Of a DNA stretch of 64,000 nt, positions 36,796 through 45,894 are shown one piece after another. The stretch spans positions 4,526,001 to 4,590,000 of the forward strand of contig NZ_CP096883.1 of the NCBI RefSeq assembly GCF_023273895.1, read 5' to 3'. The notes under the pieces were generated by a model. That model was not told the origin of the DNA. It ran no database searches and saw only the letters and a program-made list of their open reading frames with translations. A program made the position numbers and the translations under genes. Source of the stretch: Sphingobacterium sp. PCS056 (GTDB taxonomy: Bacteria > Bacteroidota > Bacteroidia > Sphingobacteriales > Sphingobacteriaceae). Position 1 is the stretch's first letter. Every line of letters begins with the position of its first letter.

Positions 36796-36897
36796 CTAAT
36801 TAGGTGTAAATCGTTCAATTTGAACAATACTACTTTTTGGACATCGTTGCGACATTGTGTTTATATTTGACTCTGAAACAGTTGTACCGCAGCGTGC
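36796..36897 (-). pseudogene. Coding-like fragment, small gene or remnant
   Basis: On the minus strand a 33-codon frame between stops reads RCGTTVSESNINTM, then SQRCPKSSIVQIERF and TPN before TAG. The residue mix looks like a real C-terminus and the stop lies 5 nt from a strong terminator. The only ATG would give 19 residues. No family recognised; either a tiny gene or the end of a decayed one. Confidence 0.35.
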
Positions 36898-36911
36898 TTA
36901 ACATTTAAACC

Positions 36912-37223
36912 TTAATCAAAATCAAAGAAATCAGAAAGAAAGGATTTCTTCTTTTTAGGATATTGTTGGTGTTTGTGCTGTGTATCGTGATGATCTCCAC
37001 GATAATTTTCTCTATAATCGGATCTTTCGCTATGTTGCTGTGTGCGGAGAGGACGATCTTCATAACCAGTGGCAGAAACTTTATTTTGATCCGCAGCGTA
37101 TGACATTAACTTATCCAGCTCTCCCTTGTCTAACCACACGCCTCTACAGATTGGGCAGTAATCTATTTCAACTTGATGACGCTCTGTCATCAATAGCGTT
37201 TCGTTACAATTTGGACATTTCAT
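36912..37223 (-). CDS. Zinc-ribbon protein (zf-TFIIB family) with His-rich tail
   Basis: A 103-residue cytoplasmic protein. The N-terminal zinc ribbon has CPNC (residues 3-6) and CPICRGVWLDKGELDKL (about 23-39), the exact pattern of the zf-TFIIB family (CxxC...CxxCxGxWLDxGEL). The remainder is a hydrophilic linker rich in His, Arg and Gln, followed by a KKKKSFLSDFFDFD tail. The function of the family is unknown; nucleic-acid or protein binding is plausible. Confidence 0.88.
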   Translation of the reverse strand: MKCPNCNETLLMTERHQVEIDYCPICRGVWLDKGELDKLMSYAADQNKVSATGYEDRPLRTQQHSERSDYRENYRGDHHDTQHKHQQYPKKKKSFLSDFFDFD

Positions 37224-37535
37224 ATTTTTCTTTTTCTAATTTTCCAATCAATTAAAGAGCAATTTAATCAAATTAATGGTCTACTTATCTACTCCTAACT
37301 AGTTTTCACATTATTTAACAAGAACCATGATGCGATCAGATTGTATTCAATTCAAAAACCTACAAAAATATGGTACATGTAGGATAAAAGTTAAAAAAAA
37401 GTGTATCAAGTAATGATTTACAACTGTTAGTATGTTAGCTTAAAGCTATATTAAAACAAATAACCCTGTCGCAAAGGATAAAAAATAAAATCCGTACAAC
37501 AGGGTATATATGGGTAGTCATCGTGTCAACGATCT
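37224..37535. other. Intergenic region, one weak hairpin
   Basis: A 312-nt AT-rich spacer between two minus-strand genes. A weak hairpin with ACCCTGT (37463-37469) and ACAGGGT (37499-37505) arms could end the PEGA transcript. No short gene or -7 box with good context was recognised. Confidence 0.4.
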
Positions 37536-37901
37536 TTACTTTTGAGGATCCAACGTTATCTCGTAAACTTTAGGGTCATATTTCATCATTGCACCAGTAG
37601 CAGCGTCTACACCCCAACCAATTATCCCAATAAAATTTAAAACAGAAACTGGATTAAAAGTAGTTTCTGGCTGAAACATTTTAAATTCATATCCCTCTTT
37701 CTTTAAGGTTACTGTTTGGCCACTAAAACCTTTCTTAAGTCTAACCGCTACAGGTGTTATTCCTCTATCAAGTCCATCAACTTCGACTTTAGCCCCCTCT
37801 GGAAATGTTTTTATGGTCACTGTCTGTTTGGTACCTGTAAAAAGAGTCGCGCAAGAAGTGAGTGTAACAATTGACAATGATAATAGTAAAATTCTTTTCA
37901 T
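37536..37901 (-). CDS. PEGA-domain lipoprotein
   Basis: A 121-residue lipoprotein. The signal peptide ends in a lipobox with Cys (VTLTSCATLF, about residue 17). The mature part is a PEGA-like domain: VTIKTFPEGAKVEVDGLDRGITPVAVRLKKGF, followed by a hydrophobic stretch with GIIGWGVDAATGAMMKYDP, reminiscent of Gly-rich membrane-associated segments. Start at ATG 37901; an in-frame GTG at 37925 overlaps the -7 box. Role unknown, probably an envelope structural or binding protein. Confidence 0.82.
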   Translation of the reverse strand: MKRILLLSLSIVTLTSCATLFTGTKQTVTIKTFPEGAKVEVDGLDRGITPVAVRLKKGFSGQTVTLKKEGYEFKMFQPETTFNPVSVLNFIGIIGWGVDAATGAMMKYDPKVYEITLDPQK

Positions 37902-37924
37902 AATATGCTTTTTAAAATAAAGCA

Positions 37925-37932
37925 CAAAGATA
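37925..37932 (-). promoter_or_regulatory. -7 box of the PEGA lipoprotein gene
   Basis: On the minus strand the sequence is TATCTTTG, a full TAnnTTTG match, with a predicted leader of about 18 nt. Confidence 0.5.
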
Positions 37933-38244
37933 TAAAACGAAATTAATTATTGTTAAAATAATTAATAATTCATTCAAATAAATATCACAATATTTTAGTT
38001 ATGTTATCCATGATAGGTGAAGACTAATCAACAACATGTTCTGATGAAGATCTTTACCTGAAATTTACAGGCTTATTTATCATGTCATTCATCTCAAATT
38101 CAGATGACCTTTACACATCTCAAAAACGAAATACAATATGAACAAAATAGAATAATATGAGTTCATGGATAATGACTTAAAATAGTCAGTTATCAGCCTC
38201 ATAATAACATAATAGACAAACTCATTACTTTGTAATACCCATAA

Positions 38245-39912
<1,668 letters not shown>

Positions 39913-39928
39913 GCATTTCATATTATTA

Positions 39929-39975
39929 CAAAAGGGAGAGGTCTTGATCAAATAATCAAGACCTCTCCCTTTTTA
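39929..39975. terminator. Bidirectional terminator between ABC-F and metallopeptidase genes
   Basis: A perfect 18-bp stem (AAAGGGAGAGGTCTTGAT with its complement) and 6-nt loop, flanked by A- and T-runs, between two convergent stop codons. Confidence 0.85.
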
Positions 39976-39986
39976 TGTCGCTCATA

Positions 39987-41582
39987 CTAATTTGAATAAA
40001 CTCCGAAATCAGCTAAATGAGAGTAAAAGAAATTTCCCCAAGAGCTCGTTGACTCAATCTTTAAATAGCGCGTACTCAATACAGAAGGAAGATCAACATT
40101 AATCCAGCTACCCGATACTTGTATCAATTGTGCCGTTTTCACTAATGTCCAAGTTGTACCATTCGTACTCGAATAGATATTGATATCTTTCATTGCGCCG
40201 TTGAGATTATCACGATTACGAAAAGCAAGACCTTTTACAGAACGATTTGCTCCCATATTAACAGAAAAATAATGGGGCTGCGGCGTTTGTGCAGAAGACC
40301 ATGGAGTATGCCATATCGTACTTCTATTTTTATCCAAAACATTACTTGCAGGAGCACCATTTTCTTGACTATCAGCAGCTATGATCGACCAACCTGTAGT
40401 AGGCAATAGATCGTGAACCACAACCTTGGACAAATCAGGTATACTATTGACAAAATTATATAGGTAACTGTAAGTCGAACGGCTTCCATTTTCATGCATA
40501 AAGCCAATTCTCAATTGATACTCGTTAGTTAAATCGTAAAAATCAGCTAGTGGACATTCGAATCTAAAACTATCAACTCCAATAACCTTTGCTGCCCATT
40601 GTACCGCATCGTAGTCTTGATTGCCTCCGTAAGGAGTTCTATCATGCCAGATAACAACATCTTTTACAGGTTTAGTGGCTGTAAATTTACCTGAGACAAC
40701 GATACTATTGTTGGTGTAAGATGATGACAATGAAGTAATATCGACAGATGCGGCTTGATACCAATCTGTACGTGTCACCGCACTAAATACTTGGCTATTG
40801 TTAAAGGTTGCAGCTGTCGCTTTTGTCAATGATGTCGTTGAAAGTCCATAAGTGGAGTTACCACTTCCCATTAAAGCGGTACCCAATGTAGGTGCTAGCG
40901 TTTTATTCATACGATTATGACTAGCATTTAGACCATGTCCCAACTCATGAATCATTCCCCCTATCCAAACTGTTGCTTTCCATCCGATATCTCCCCCTAT
41001 TCCTAAGTTTTTCGCATCTAAATTGACATAGTCCAAAGCATAACAGGTGGTTCCTGTTCCGTAAAAAGGAGGACCCCCAGGATTTGCCGGATCTGTATTA
41101 TAAGTTGGGATAATAATTAAGTTATGTTCACTCTTTTTTGCCGTAGGATTTAAGGCATAGTATGCGTCTACTTCAGCCTTTACAGCTCCAGATCCACCTT
41201 CATAGGGATAAGTAGCTTTACCAGAGTTACCTGCAATGTAAATAACATGAATAAGAGAATCATTGATCAAGTCTAAACCAAAAGATTTTCTTCCAAATCC
41301 CTCACGATCCATGTTGTCTGCAAACATGTTTTGGGCATCTAGTAATATTTTACTTAAACGCTTTCTGAAATTTGGAATAGAATCCACATCGTTTGGTACA
41401 AAGTAAATGACATTTAATTTGTAAGGATTATTGCGCCACTCATTGGTCAAACCAAGTGTTTGGCTTTTGTTTACAACATAAAGGGATTCATCATTATTAG
41501 CTAAATCTTGTGTAATATCCTTACAGGAAAAAACGGTTAGTAGTATCAAACTACATAAAAGGTAAAATGATTTATTCTTCAT
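39987..41582 (-). CDS. Secreted metzincin-like zinc metallopeptidase lipoprotein with F5/8 C domain
   Basis: A 531-residue lipoprotein (lipobox VFSC, Cys near residue 20). The catalytic zinc motif is HELGHGLNASH (residues 212-222), HExxHxxNxxH, i.e. the metzincin pattern with Asn at the usual Gly position; a possible Met-turn is GTALMGSG (about 235-242). A middle beta domain (about 270-385) is followed by a C-terminal F5/8 type C (discoidin) domain of about 130 residues with GWSIIAADSQ, STIWHTPW and YLKIESTSS, which likely binds glycans. A surface enzyme acting on glycoproteins is inferred. Divergent from a large TonB receptor. Confidence 0.88.
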   Translation of the reverse strand: MKNKSFYLLCSLILLTVFSCKDITQDLANNDESLYVVNKSQTLGLTNEWRNNPYKLNVIYFVPNDVDSIPNFRKRLSKILLDAQNMFADNMDREGFGRKSFGLDLINDSLIHVIYIAGNSGKATYPYEGGSGAVKAEVDAYYALNPTAKKSEHNLIIIPTYNTDPANPGGPPFYGTGTTCYALDYVNLDAKNLGIGGDIGWKATVWIGGMIHELGHGLNASHNRMNKTLAPTLGTALMGSGNSTYGLSTTSLTKATAATFNNSQVFSAVTRTDWYQAASVDITSLSSSYTNNSIVVSGKFTATKPVKDVVIWHDRTPYGGNQDYDAVQWAAKVIGVDSFRFECPLADFYDLTNEYQLRIGFMHENGSRSTYSYLYNFVNSIPDLSKVVVHDLLPTTGWSIIAADSQENGAPASNVLDKNRSTIWHTPWSSAQTPQPHYFSVNMGANRSVKGLAFRNRDNLNGAMKDINIYSSTNGTTWTLVKTAQLIQVSGSWINVDLPSVLSTRYLKIESTSSWGNFFYSHLADFGVYSN

Positions 41583-41795
41583 ATTTAATGTTTAAATGGT
41601 ATAAACCTAATTTAGAAAAGACAAATCATTTTATAAAAAATAATTTAAAAAATATAATATTTTACTTAACGCAAACGATTGTTTTTCATCTCAAATTAAG
41701 TATTATGTAACAATATTATTGTAACAATGATTCAGAATCAAAAAATTAATTAGTACTAAACAAAAATTGCAGTAGTGTTGATAAACAAAAAGATT

Positions 41796-41924
41796 ACAAA
41801 ATTTTACTTCACCCGGTGTGTATAATAATGATTCATCTAAGAAATCTAAATTCTACATTTTTATTTCTGGTCGATGAGAAGTAAAATTTCTGTAGTAACA
41901 ATCTTTTACAACAGAATTTTACTT
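41796..41924. repeat. Three copies of ACAnAATTTTACTT, two as an inverted pair
   Basis: Copies: ACAAAATTTTACTT (41796-41809, plus), ACAGAAATTTTACTT (41893-41879, minus) and ACAGAATTTTACTT (41911-41924, plus). The last two form an inverted repeat with outer arms at 41879-41896 and 41908-41924 (one bulge and one mismatch, 11-nt spacer). A regulator-binding array is the simplest reading. Confidence 0.55.
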
Positions 41925-42166
41925 TTATAAAATAATAACAATAATATACTCCTATCTGTTCTACTATCTTCTATTTTAGTCCAGTTGAAATCAAAAATTT
42001 CAGTTCTAAAAGATAAATTATTTATTATATGAACAGATCAAAAAATCTTGCTTTAAAAGTCATAGAAGTACAATAAAACAAAATTATAAACCCTCTATTT
42101 CAGCTCATTAAAAAAATAAAAGGACTATTATTTGAAAATAAATTCTATAATATGAAAACAAAAAAA

Positions 42167-42174
42167 TATATTTG
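42167..42174 (+). promoter_or_regulatory. -7 box of the large TonB receptor gene
   Basis: TATATTTG matches TAnnTTTG fully; an in-frame TTG at 42172 lies inside it, so the start is more likely the ATG at 42205. Confidence 0.5.
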
Positions 42175-42204
42175 TCTACCAAATCGATAGATTTAATATT
42201 AAAT

Positions 42205-45093
42205 ATGAAAAGAACTTTACTAACCTTTACCGTTGTAGCCATAATTGGACTTACGAAAACAACCCAATCATTTGCTCAGGGTTCTAACATCATTGAATTG
42301 ACAGGGCATATCATTGATCAAAATACGAAGGAACCGCTACCTGGCATTACCGTTACGATTCAAGGAACCGTTAATGGTACTTCTACAAATAATCAGGGTG
42401 ATTTCAAATTGAATACAAAAGCAAAATATCCTTTTACTTTAAAAGTATCAGGTGTTGGTTTTGAAACAAAAACCTATGAAGTCACTGGACCACAATCAAA
42501 TCTCAATCTGTCCTTACTTACTCAAACTATATTAGGCAAGGAAGTAGTTGTTACGGCTTCGAGAACTCAGGAAAGTATCTTAAAGTCTCCTGTATCAATT
42601 GAAAAACTGGATATTAGAGCTATCCGAGAATCGCCAGCTCCTAGTTTTTACGATGCCCTTGAAAATGTTAAAGGGGTTCAAATGACCACATCAAGTATTA
42701 CCTTCAAAATCCCTAATACCAGAGGTTTCAATATTCCCAACAACTTTAGGTTTGTGCAGCTCGCCGATGGTGTGGATATGCAAGCCGCTACCCTAGGCGT
42801 GCCTCTTGGAAATGCTATTGGCCCAACTGAATTGGATATTGCGAGTATTGAAATAACTCCTGGTGCTTCTTCTGCTCTATATGGTATGAATGCCATTAAT
42901 GGAATGGCTAATCTATTGACAAAAAATCCGTTTTTGTACGAAGGATTAAGTGTATACTCGAAAAATGGACTAAATCATACCGGTGGTACTGGCCGCGAAT
43001 TGAGTAATCTAACCGAAAATGCCGTACGTTTTGCTAAATCTTTCAATAATAAATTTGCATTTAAGGTCAATCTTAGCTACTTAAGAGGAACTGACTGGCT
43101 TTCTAATTCTTATCAGGATCAAAATCCAAACACACTAAACACAGCAAATCCTAGCTTCCCAGAACTTTCAGGAAGTAATAATCCCGCCTACGATGGCTGG
43201 AATATTTATGGTGATGAAAATAATAATGCTGTAACCCTTTCTGGTTTGAACATTAATGGTAAAGCAAACCAATCTCTTATTGTAAGACGTACAGGTTATA
43301 AAGAGGAAGATCTTTCAAAGCCTACAGTTGAAAATTTAAAATTTGACGCTGCACTACATTACCGTTTAAACGAAAATGCCGAATTATCATACAGTTATCG
43401 ATTTGGTCAAATGGATGGTGTATTTCAACGGGGAAACAAAATTCAACTCGACAATGTGAAGGTCCAAAATCATAAATTAGAATTGAAAGGAAATGACTAC
43501 TCCATCAAAACTTATATTTCTACAGAAAATACAGGTGACTCCTATAACATCAAACCATTGGCTGATAATCTCGATGTAACACATCTTTCGAACAATGCAT
43601 GGCGTGACTTGTTTAAAAACTCATTACAGACACAATTAAATTCGGGTACTTCACTGACCGAGGCACTACAAAATGCGAGAAAAATTGCTGACAACGGCCG
43701 TGTAGAACCAGGAACAAAAGATTTTGCGGATTTAAAAAATACCATTACACAAATCAACAATTGGGATCATCTAAACGCTGGAGTTGCCACTGGAACGGCA
43801 ACTGGTGGCGCTCAACTGAAGCAAATGAGTAGAACTTATCATGCTAATGCTCAGTGGGATTTAAGCAAGCACATCAATATCTTCAATTTGCTTGTCGGTG
43901 GAGATGCAACTATTTACGAAGTCATTCCAGATGGAAATAACTTTGTTGATTTTAAAAGACCAATTGCCGAACGTAGCCAACCGTTAGCGAATGGCTCTTT
44001 CGGTGATCAGGTTTATTATAAAAAATTTGGCGGCTTTGGTCAGATCACCAAATCATTATTAGATGAAAAATTAAAACTTTTTGGATCACTTCGAGTCGAT
44101 TATAATCCCGAATTCACAGCTAAAATAAATCCTAGGCTCGCAGCAGTATATACCCTAAAAGAAAAACATAATCTTCGAGCATCATTCCAAAATGGATATC
44201 GCTTCCCCGCACTCTTCGAAGCATTATCATTTGTCAATAATGGGAATGTACGTCGCGTAGGAGGACTTTCCTATATTAATGAGGGTCTTGGATATTTAGA
44301 CAATTCGTACACATTACAGTCTGTCAACGCATTTAATGCAGCAGTCAATAAAGATGTTGCAACTGGATTAACATCCAATGATGCAGCTCTCAAGAACCGA
44401 GGCCTACTGACGGTCACAAACCTGAAAGCGACAGAGCCAGAAAGTATTAAATCTTTTGAAATTGGTTATAAAGCAGTCCTTCTTCAAAATAAATTAGCAA
44501 TAGATTGGGATCTCTATAGCAATGTGTACAATGGATTTTTGGGACAAGTAGAAGTTGCTGTTCCTGCTACCGATAAAATAAACACAGATGCATCTGTATT
44601 GGATATGCTAGCCAGCAATAGATCCAAACAAACGCGTTACCGTGTCTATACGAATGCAAAAAATAGTTATAACAATTACGGTAGTTCTTTAGGGATTACG
44701 TACAATTTCAGCGGAAATTATACAGTAGCTGGGAATATCAACTATAGTGACATCACAAAAAATAAAGATTCTGATCTTTTTGTTACCGGATTTAATACGC
44801 CAAAGTGGGCGACAAACCTTTCGTTTGGAAATAGACAGATACTGCCAAACTTTGGATTTAATGTCGTCTGGAAATGGCAAGATGCTTTTAATTGGGAAAG
44901 TCCACTTGTCAATGCACGTGTGTCTGCATATCATAATATTGATGCTCAGGTGAGTTACAAAATGTCAAAATCAACGATAAAACTTGGCGGAAGTAATATA
45001 CTGAATAATCATTACATTCAATATGCAGGAGGCCCCACTCTTGGGGCTCTGTACTACATGGCTATTACTTTTGATAATATCTTAACAAAATAA
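42205..45093 (+). CDS. TonB-dependent receptor with carboxypeptidase-like domain
   Basis: A 962-residue outer-membrane receptor. Signal peptide (MKRTLLTFTVVAIIGLTKTTQSFA) starts at ATG 42205. A carboxypeptidase-D regulatory-like domain (about 28-115, LTGHIIDQNTKEPLPGITVTI) precedes the plug (about 118-245, VVTASRTQESILKSPVSIEKL then NTRGFNIPNNFRFVQLADGVD) and the barrel, which ends in a region with NHYIQYAGGPTLGALYYMAITF. The plug resembles that of receptors for small metal or organic complexes rather than SusC (no paired SusD gene nearby). Ligand unknown. Confidence 0.92.
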   Translation: MKRTLLTFTVVAIIGLTKTTQSFAQGSNIIELTGHIIDQNTKEPLPGITVTIQGTVNGTSTNNQGDFKLNTKAKYPFTLKVSGVGFETKTYEVTGPQSNLNLSLLTQTILGKEVVVTASRTQESILKSPVSIEKLDIRAIRESPAPSFYDALENVKGVQMTTSSITFKIPNTRGFNIPNNFRFVQLADGVDMQAATLGVPLGNAIGPTELDIASIEITPGASSALYGMNAINGMANLLTKNPFLYEGLSVYSKNGLNHTGGTGRELSNLTENAVRFAKSFNNKFAFKVNLSYLRGTDWLSNSYQDQNPNTLNTANPSFPELSGSNNPAYDGWNIYGDENNNAVTLSGLNINGKANQSLIVRRTGYKEEDLSKPTVENLKFDAALHYRLNENAELSYSYRFGQMDGVFQRGNKIQLDNVKVQNHKLELKGNDYSIKTYISTENTGDSYNIKPLADNLDVTHLSNNAWRDLFKNSLQTQLNSGTSLTEALQNARKIADNGRVEPGTKDFADLKNTITQINNWDHLNAGVATGTATGGAQLKQMSRTYHANAQWDLSKHINIFNLLVGGDATIYEVIPDGNNFVDFKRPIAERSQPLANGSFGDQVYYKKFGGFGQITKSLLDEKLKLFGSLRVDYNPEFTAKINPRLAAVYTLKEKHNLRASFQNGYRFPALFEALSFVNNGNVRRVGGLSYINEGLGYLDNSYTLQSVNAFNAAVNKDVATGLTSNDAALKNRGLLTVTNLKATEPESIKSFEIGYKAVLLQNKLAIDWDLYSNVYNGFLGQVEVAVPATDKINTDASVLDMLASNRSKQTRYRVYTNAKNSYNNYGSSLGITYNFSGNYTVAGNINYSDITKNKDSDLFVTGFNTPKWATNLSFGNRQILPNFGFNVVWKWQDAFNWESPLVNARVSAYHNIDAQVSYKMSKSTIKLGGSNILNNHYIQYAGGPTLGALYYMAITFDNILTK

Positions 45094-45122
45094 TATTCCC
45101 TCCCCTTCTATTATATTTGGTT

Positions 45123-45157
45123 TAATCCTCCTCATCTCTCGATGAAGGAGGATTTTT
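45123..45157. terminator. Terminator between the TonB receptor and DoxX genes
   Basis: AATCCTCCTCATC pairs with GATGAAGGAGGATT around a 4-nt loop (one bulge), followed by a T-run. It lies between convergent stops. Confidence 0.75.
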
Positions 45158-45169
45158 ATTGTCGGATGG

Positions 45170-45628
45170 TTATTTTAAATAAAGTCCGAAATACCAAGTC
45201 CATGCAATTAAAATAAGTTGCATCGGAAGCCTTTGAGCATACAGGTAATTCATACCTGGCCCTGTGTAGTCGGCTTTAAAAATATTGATCATTTTTTTTG
45301 AAGAGTTCACATTAGCTATAAAAACTACAATAAAAAAGATGATTAACAATATTGCTGTTGTAGCTCTTAATGACGGTATCATCAAACCTACACCTGCAGC
45401 AATTTCGAGTACACCAGTTAGATATACAAAAAAAAGTTTTGCTGGAATAAATTCAGGGATCATCATCACCATACCCTTTTGGAATCTGAAATGTGAAAGG
45501 CCTGTAAAAATGATGAAAACAGCCATACCCAGGTTTCCGGCAAACAAAAAATCCCAAACACCATATACTAATTTTGTGCCTAGTAGAGCAATGAAAAAAG
45601 CGGTAAAAAGAATAAGTAATAATTTCAT
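45170..45628 (-). CDS. DoxX-family membrane protein
   Basis: A 152-residue inner-membrane protein with four hydrophobic segments (LLLILFTAFFIALLGTKLV, GMAVFIIFTGLSHF, LFFVYLTGVLEIAAGVGLMI and ATTAILLIIFFIVVFIANV). The layout and the internal GLSHFRFQKGM are typical of DoxX-like proteins. Start at ATG 45628; the frame continues 47 codons upstream without a good start context and with a non-hydrophobic, Cys-rich sequence that is unlikely to be translated. The function of most DoxX proteins is unknown, some act in redox homeostasis. Confidence 0.82.
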   Translation of the reverse strand: MKLLLILFTAFFIALLGTKLVYGVWDFLFAGNLGMAVFIIFTGLSHFRFQKGMVMMIPEFIPAKLFFVYLTGVLEIAAGVGLMIPSLRATTAILLIIFFIVVFIANVNSSKKMINIFKADYTGPGMNYLYAQRLPMQLILIAWTWYFGLYLK

Positions 45629-45837
45629 AAATCTTCCATTAGTTTGTTCTGATAGCAACTGCTGATAAACCTGGCAAAGTTGATAACAAGTTTTACAATA
45701 ACAACAAATAACATCAGGAATTGTTACATCCGTTTTTTTAAATACAACTGTGAAATATTTTCGAAACAAGGTTTTCCGATGACGTTTATTCGTATTTCGC
45801 TCTGTAAGCGATCACCATTAATCTTCATTAACAAGCA

Positions 45838-45872
45838 TAAAAAAGCAGCAGTAATCTACATTACTGCTGCTT
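45838..45872 (-). terminator. Terminator of the second EmrAB operon
   Basis: AAGCAGCAGTAAT pairs with ATTACTGCTGCTT around a 4-nt loop, with a T-run following on the minus strand, 22 nt beyond the EmrB stop. Confidence 0.85.
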
Positions 45873-45894
45873 ATATGAAAAGTTTGCAATGACT

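Larger units (their letters stand above)
36488..36911. other. Intergenic region with promoter, terminator and a coding-like fragment
   Basis: This 424-nt region holds, from right to left, a 33-codon coding-like fragment (36796-36897), a strong hairpin (36740-36790) and the promoter of the tolC operon (36533-36540). The stretch 36545-36735 is AT-rich and shows no other recognisable element. Confidence 0.6.
41583..42204. other. Long divergent regulatory region with three repeat copies
   Basis: A 622-nt AT-rich spacer between the divergent metallopeptidase and TonB receptor genes. It holds three copies of a 14-15-nt repeat (41796-41809, 41879-41893 inverted, 41911-41924) and a -7 box at 42167-42174. 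A 12-codon frame, MKTKKYICLPNR, runs from the ATG at 42152 to TAG at 42190, but it overlaps that promoter. Confidence 0.6.

Noticed and set aside
37463-37505. Terminator of the PEGA gene
   Set aside because: The stem is only 7 bp with a long AT loop and no good T-run on the minus strand, so it is mentioned only as a weak hairpin.
42152-42190. 12-codon leader frame MKTKKYICLPNR ahead of the TonB receptor
   Set aside because: Its ATG lies upstream of the only good -7 box (42167-42174), so it would not be in the main transcript. No regulatory structure overlaps it.
41583-42204. tRNA, ncRNA or mobile element in the long spacer
   Set aside because: No cloverleaf, terminal inverted repeat or transposase-like frame was found. 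Only the three-copy repeat and one -7 box are supported.
45629-45769. Longer N-terminus for the DoxX protein
   Set aside because: The extra 47 residues are Cys-rich and polar with no ATG in good context, while ATG 45628 opens directly into the first membrane segment.
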